A stretch of DNA of 16,973 nucleotides from an uncultured Clostridia bacterium (GTDB taxonomy: Bacteria; Bacillota; Clostridia; Oscillospirales; CAG-272). The notes beneath the pieces are model-generated. The model was not told the DNA's origin, did no database searches, and saw only the letters and a list, made by a program, of their open reading frames with translations. Made by a program: the position numbers and the translations under genes. Every line of letters begins with the position of its first letter. Position 1 is the first letter of the stretch. Shown piece after piece: positions 15,315 through 16,973 of this stretch. The DNA is taken from positions 1-16,973 of the forward strand of contig CALAFS010000100.1 of the NCBI GenBank assembly GCA_937892405.1. The letters are read 5' to 3'.

Positions 15315-16356
15315 ATGAAAATGACATTCCGCTGGTACGGGGACAGCGACCCCGTCACGCTCGAGAATATCCGACAGATCCCCGGTATGGAGGGCGTTGT
15401 CACGGCGCTCTATCATGTGCCGGTGGGCGAGGTATGGAAAAAGGAAGACATTCTCGCGCACAGAGACAAGATCCGCCGTGCGGGGCTCTCGATGGAAGTG
15501 ATCGAGAGTGTGCCTGTCCATGAGGAAATCAAGCTCGGCTCTCCCCTGCGGGACGCGCTGATCGAAAATTACAAAGAGACAATCCGCAACCTTGGCGCCG
15601 CCGGGGTGAAGGTGATCTGCTACAACTTCATGCCCGTCTTTGACTGGGTACGCTCGGAGCTGAAATACAGAAATTCCGACGGATCGACCTCTCTCGCCTA
15701 CGATCAGAGAACCGTCGACAAAATGGATCCGAAGAAAAGTGCACTCTCCCTCCCCGGCTGGGATGAGAGTTACACAAAGGAAGAGCTCTCGGCTCTGCTC
15801 CTCGGTGAGGTTGTTGTCGCTCGCGTAGAGTATGGTATACTTTCTCCGTGCGATCACGCCGGTATGTGAGGAGAGCGGCATCGCGATGGCGGTGCACCCG
15901 GACGATCCGCCGTGGAGTCTCTTCGGACTGCCGCGGATCATCCGGGACGAGGAGCACCTCGACCGACTCTTCCGCGAGGTTCCCTCCCCGGCGAACGGGT
16001 TGACCTTCTGCACAGGGTCTCTCGGGGCAAATCCCAAAAACGATCTTGTGAAAATGGCGAAAAAGTACGCAGAGGCGGGCAGAATTCACTTTTTGCACGC
16101 GCGCAACATCCGTTTCTCCGACAGGGAGGATCTCTTCTTTGCGGAGAGTGCGCACCCGACGGCATGCGGCTCGCTCGACATGTACGGAATTCTGCGGGCG
16201 CTCTCGGACGCCGGATTTTCGGGTTATGCCCGTCCCGACCACGGGCGGAATATCTGGGGTGAGGACGGACGCCCGGGGTACGGGTTATACGACCGTGCGC
16301 TCGGCGCGACCTACCTTCTCGGTCTGTGGGAAGGCATTGAAAAAACAAAGCATTGA
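15315..16356 (+). pseudogene. uxuA: Mannonate dehydratase uxuA, split by a frameshift
   Basis: D-mannonate dehydratase converts D-mannonate to 2-keto-3-deoxy-D-gluconate. Two frames together encode one UxuA. The first (15315 to stop at 15869) has TFRWYG near its start, ICYNFMPVFDW and LPGWDESYTKEEL, then loses similarity after about 15800. The second (in frame from 15829, ending at 16356) resumes with YFLRAITPVCEE, HPDDPPW, CTGSLGANPKND, HARN, DHGRNIWGE and GYGLYDRALG. The shift is to the +1 frame; a TAG at 15826-15828 blocks earlier entry. Roughly ten residues around the junction, where the family has a WENL-type motif, are scrambled and a few appear missing. This suggests a small indel rather than a clean single-base error. 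The start ATG has AGAGG nine bases upstream. It could be a true mutation or an assembly error. Confidence 0.87.
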
Positions 16357-16362
16357 CAAGTG

Positions 16363-16379
16363 CGGGACGAAATGTCCCG
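16363..16379 (+). other. Small hairpin just before the uxuB ribosome binding site
   Basis: CGGGAC (16363-16368) and GTCCCG (16374-16379) can pair as a 6-bp stem with a 5-base GAAAT loop. It lies between the uxuA stop and the GGAAAGGA ribosome site of uxuB. There is no T-run, so it is not a terminator; it might act as an RNA-stability or translation element. It could also be chance. Confidence 0.4.
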
Positions 16380-16390
16380 GAAAGGATTTT

Positions 16391-16973
16391 TATGAAACAG
16401 TGTGATCTTCCCTTTCCCGTCAATCTTTCGGGAAAGGTTGCGGTGATTACGGGGGCGGGCGGTGTGCTCTGCTCCGCTTTCTCCGAAGTGCTCGCGGCGG
16501 CGGGCGCCAAGGTGGCGCTCCTCGACATCAACGAAGACGCCGTCAGGGGTGTGGCGGAGAAAATCCGCGCTGCGGGCGGCGAGGCGCTCGCAGTGCGCGC
16601 CGACTGTCTCTCCCGCGAGAGTCTCGAGGCGGCAAAAGCCACGGTCGACCGCGCGTTCGGCGCGGCGGACATTCTCATCAACGGCGCGGGGGGCAACAAT
16701 CCGCGTGCGACGACAGACGGTGAAACCTTTGACCCCGAGGCGCTTTCGTCGGGGAGCGGAAAGAGCTTTTTCGATCTTTCGCCCGAGGGATTCCGCTTCG
16801 TCTTCGATCTGAATGTAACGGCGGCGGTACTGACGACGCAGGTCTTCGCCCGCGACATGGCAGTCTCGGGTAAAGGGGGCAACATTATCAACATTTCGTC
16901 GATGAACGCGTTCCGTCCTTTGACAAAAATCCCCGCTTACAGTGCGGCAAAGGCGGCAGTCTCCAACCTGACC
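16391..16973 (+). CDS. uxuB: SDR-type D-mannonate oxidoreductase / fructuronate reductase (partial)
   Basis: The first 194 residues of a short-chain dehydrogenase; the 3' end lies beyond the window. Visible are the nucleotide motif TGAGGVLCSA (20-29), an acidic D71, INGAGGNNPRATT (96-108), a catalytic Ser (S170) and YSAAK (Y183, K187). The GAGGNNPRATT segment followed by an acidic insertion and SFFDLSPEGF matches the SDR fructuronate reductases such as Bacillus YjmF, not the long-chain E. coli UxuB. The enzyme interconverts D-fructuronate and D-mannonate with NAD(P)H, directly before UxuA, and sits 34 bases after uxuA. GGAAAGGA lies five bases before the ATG. The symbol is by function and neighbourhood. 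Confidence 0.88.

Noticed and set aside
15829..15866. Programmed ribosomal frameshift in uxuA
   Set aside because: No slippery heptamer or convincing downstream structure is seen, family members are single-frame, and the junction residues look damaged.
14007..16037. 676-residue minus-strand open frame across the second dehydrogenase and uxuA
   Set aside because: Opposite strand of well-supported genes; composition is Arg/His-rich and no family is recognisable.

Overview
This is a 17 kb stretch of a moderately GC-rich genome, most likely an uncultured member of the Bacillota (class Clostridia), probably from a gut metagenome. That placement is inferred from the gene order miaB-ylbF-mutS-mutL, which resembles Bacillus ymcB-ymcA-(cotE)-mutS-mutL, from an endonuclease-type MutL with no MutH, from an orphan BioY, and from strong AGGAGG-type ribosome binding sites. 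The genus cannot be named from the sequence. The first 43 bases are not biological: they are Illumina TruSeq adapter left on the contig end.

Layout. (1) 44-683: bioY, a biotin-uptake protein, behind a BirA-like operator, closed by a strong hairpin that also serves the convergent operon. (2) 709-8452, minus strand: miaB-ylbF-mutS-mutL-tgt, a tightly spaced information-processing operon (two tRNA-modification enzymes, an RNA-processing/Fe-S accessory protein and the two mismatch-repair proteins). It has its own near-consensus promoter, whose -35 overlaps the dxs stop codon. (3) 8449-11239, minus strand: a cupin-AraC regulator whose 3' end overlaps dxs, the first enzyme of the MEP isoprenoid pathway. 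(4) 11240-11450: an AT-rich divergent control region with two TTGCAA-N17-TANAAT promoters pointing apart and a perfect 13-bp inverted repeat, probably the operator of the AraC protein. (5) 11451-16973, plus strand: a carbohydrate operon with two xylose-isomerase-like TIM-barrel proteins, two Gfo/Idh/MocA dehydrogenases, a D-mannonate dehydratase (uxuA) split by a frameshift, and the start of an SDR fructuronate reductase (uxuB), cut off by the window end.

How it fits together. The AraC protein probably switches on the divergent sugar operon. UxuB and UxuA form the fructuronate to mannonate to 2-keto-3-deoxygluconate segment of hexuronate catabolism. The upstream dehydrogenase/isomerase pairs resemble the parts used for keto-sugar chemistry on glycosides (E. 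coli Ycj type). They may release or epimerise a hexuronic-acid-containing substrate before the Uxu steps. This is the most interesting hypothesis in the window, but the substrate cannot be read from sequence. No uxaC isomerase, KDG kinase, glycosidase or transporter is visible, so those must lie elsewhere or downstream.
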